A stretch of DNA of 6,517 bases from the NCBI GenBank assembly GCA_009775355.1, contig VSPN01000074.1, forward strand, positions 1 to 6,517. The letters are read 5' to 3'. The notes beneath the pieces were generated by a model, which saw only the letters and a list, made by a program, of their open reading frames with translations, was not told the origin of the DNA and did no database searches. The stretch comes from Muribaculaceae bacterium (GTDB lineage: Bacteria; Bacteroidota; Bacteroidia; Bacteroidales; Muribaculaceae). How positions within the stretch are numbered: the first letter of the stretch is position 1; each line of letters opens with the position of its first letter. Below are positions 6,267 to 6,517 of the stretch, one piece after another. Position numbers and translations under genes: made by a program.

Positions 6267-6302
6267 AAAACGGAGTCAAGGCCTCGGCCCCGGCTCCGTT
6301 TT
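6267..6302. terminator. probable bidirectional terminator after the nitroreductase gene
   Basis: AAAACGGAG (6267-6275) pairs over 9 bp with CTCCGTTTT (6294-6302) around an 18-nt GC-rich loop. On the plus strand the stem ends in TTTT and stops nitroreductase transcripts, 22 nt after the stop codon. On the minus strand the CTCCG arm is followed by TTTTTCTTTT, an even better T-run, so it could also end transcripts of the leftward Cys-rich gene that enters from the window edge. Confidence 0.8.
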
Positions 6303-6347
6303 GTCGCATTTAGCATTGTTTTATTATTTCGGCAATGTCTGCGACAA
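6301..6347. repeat. bipartite inverted repeat in the convergent intergenic region
   Basis: TTGTCGCA (6301-6308) and TGCGACAA (6340-6347) form a perfect 8-bp outer stem. GCATTG (6313-6318) and CAATGT (6333-6338) form a 6-bp inner stem with one G-U pair. The loop is AT-rich. It begins inside the T-run of the preceding terminator. No T-run follows on either strand, so it is not an obvious terminator itself; it could protect a 3' end or bind a protein. The rest of 6348-6433 shows no gene; an imperfect hairpin at 6391-6417 is the only other structure I see. Confidence 0.5.
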
Positions 6348-6433
6348 TCACCTGTAATGTAGACGCTGTAGAACTGAAAAAGTTTAATCCGCCTCATGTT
6401 TTTAACACGACATGGGCTGATTTTAATATATTT

Positions 6434-6517
6434 TTACTTTTTACCGCTATTGTTACTGCATGATTCCTTGCAAGTGGAGACTGCGGCCTTCTCGCATTTC
6501 TTCTCGCATTTCTTCTC
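6434..6517 (-). CDS. C-terminal end of a Cys/Lys-rich protein (partial, runs off the window)
   Basis: Read leftward from the window edge, one frame stays open to TAA at 6434-6436 and gives the last 27 residues of a protein: two EKKC units, then EKAAVSTCKESCSNNSGKK. Cysteines fall mostly as CxxxC, with many Lys and Glu. The bias and repeat suggest a real coding tail, perhaps metal-binding or a disordered basic tail, but I do not recognise the family. The gene lies convergent to the nitroreductase gene, and the hairpin at 6267-6302 carries a good T-run for this direction. Only 84 bases are visible, so chance cannot be ruled out. Confidence 0.45.
   Translation of the reverse strand, partial: EKKCEKKCEKAAVSTCKESCSNNSGKK
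6489..6517. repeat. 12-bp tandem repeat at the window edge
   Basis: TTCTCGCATTTC occurs at 6489-6500 and again at 6501-6512, and the first five bases of a third copy reach the window end. The period is four codons, so it encodes EKKC units in the leftward frame without changing frame. The repeat may continue beyond the window; copy number could vary by replication slippage. Confidence 0.85.

Noticed and set aside
6391..6417. Hairpin GCC(T)CATGT / ACATGGGC as a terminator of the leftward Cys-rich gene
   Set aside because: The stem is bulged, and on the minus strand the T-run only appears after GGATTAAAC. The hairpin at 6267-6302 is a better candidate.
6489..6517. Start of a CRISPR array
   Set aside because: The units are only 12 bp, directly adjacent without spacers, and in frame with a coding tail.

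Overview
The window looks like chromosomal DNA of a Bacteroidales bacterium, plausibly Muribaculaceae. The reasons are promoters of the Bacteroidetes type (TTTG about 20 bp upstream of TAnnTTTG), a DUF4924-type gene (a family I know only from Bacteroidetes), mostly absent Shine-Dalgarno sequences, and moderately GC-rich coding sequence. The genus is an inference. There are no transposases, phage genes, CRISPR arrays, tRNAs or rRNAs, so this reads as core genome.

Left part (1-2416). A metallo-beta-lactamase-fold hydrolase gene runs leftward (61-891). It diverges across a 105-bp gap from a rightward cluster of three tightly packed genes: the DUF4924 gene (997-1548), rfbD for dTDP-4-dehydrorhamnose reductase (1553-2416, 4 nt after the previous stop) and prfC for peptide chain release factor 3. 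A good Bacteroidetes promoter lies just upstream of the DUF4924 gene. prfC has no ATG start: the choices are GTG at 2409, overlapping rfbD, or TTG at 2481. The TTG fits the family length better.

Middle part (2481-5046). prfC converges tail to tail with a leftward membrane acyltransferase-3 gene (4033-5046), and the two coding regions overlap by 29 bp with no terminator between them. Inside the acyltransferase gene, at 4227-4277, sit two interlocked inverted repeats that are much longer than expected by chance.

Right part (5047-6517). The most interesting element is a gene-free stretch of about 300 nt (about 5165-5463). It has a near-perfect promoter in front (5130-5161), several internal stem-loops including a GCAA and a UUCG tetraloop, and a 14-bp perfect terminator hairpin at its end. 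It is either a free-standing structured small RNA or an attenuator-like leader of the NfsA-type nitroreductase gene that starts 28 nt after the terminator (5492-6244). I could not match it to RNase P RNA, tmRNA, SRP RNA or a riboswitch class I know. After the nitroreductase come a probably bidirectional terminator, a bipartite inverted repeat, and the C-terminal end of a leftward Cys/Lys-rich protein whose 12-bp tandem DNA repeat runs off the window edge.

Apart from the DUF4924-rfbD-prfC cluster, the genes are separate housekeeping or envelope functions. No shared pathway is evident.
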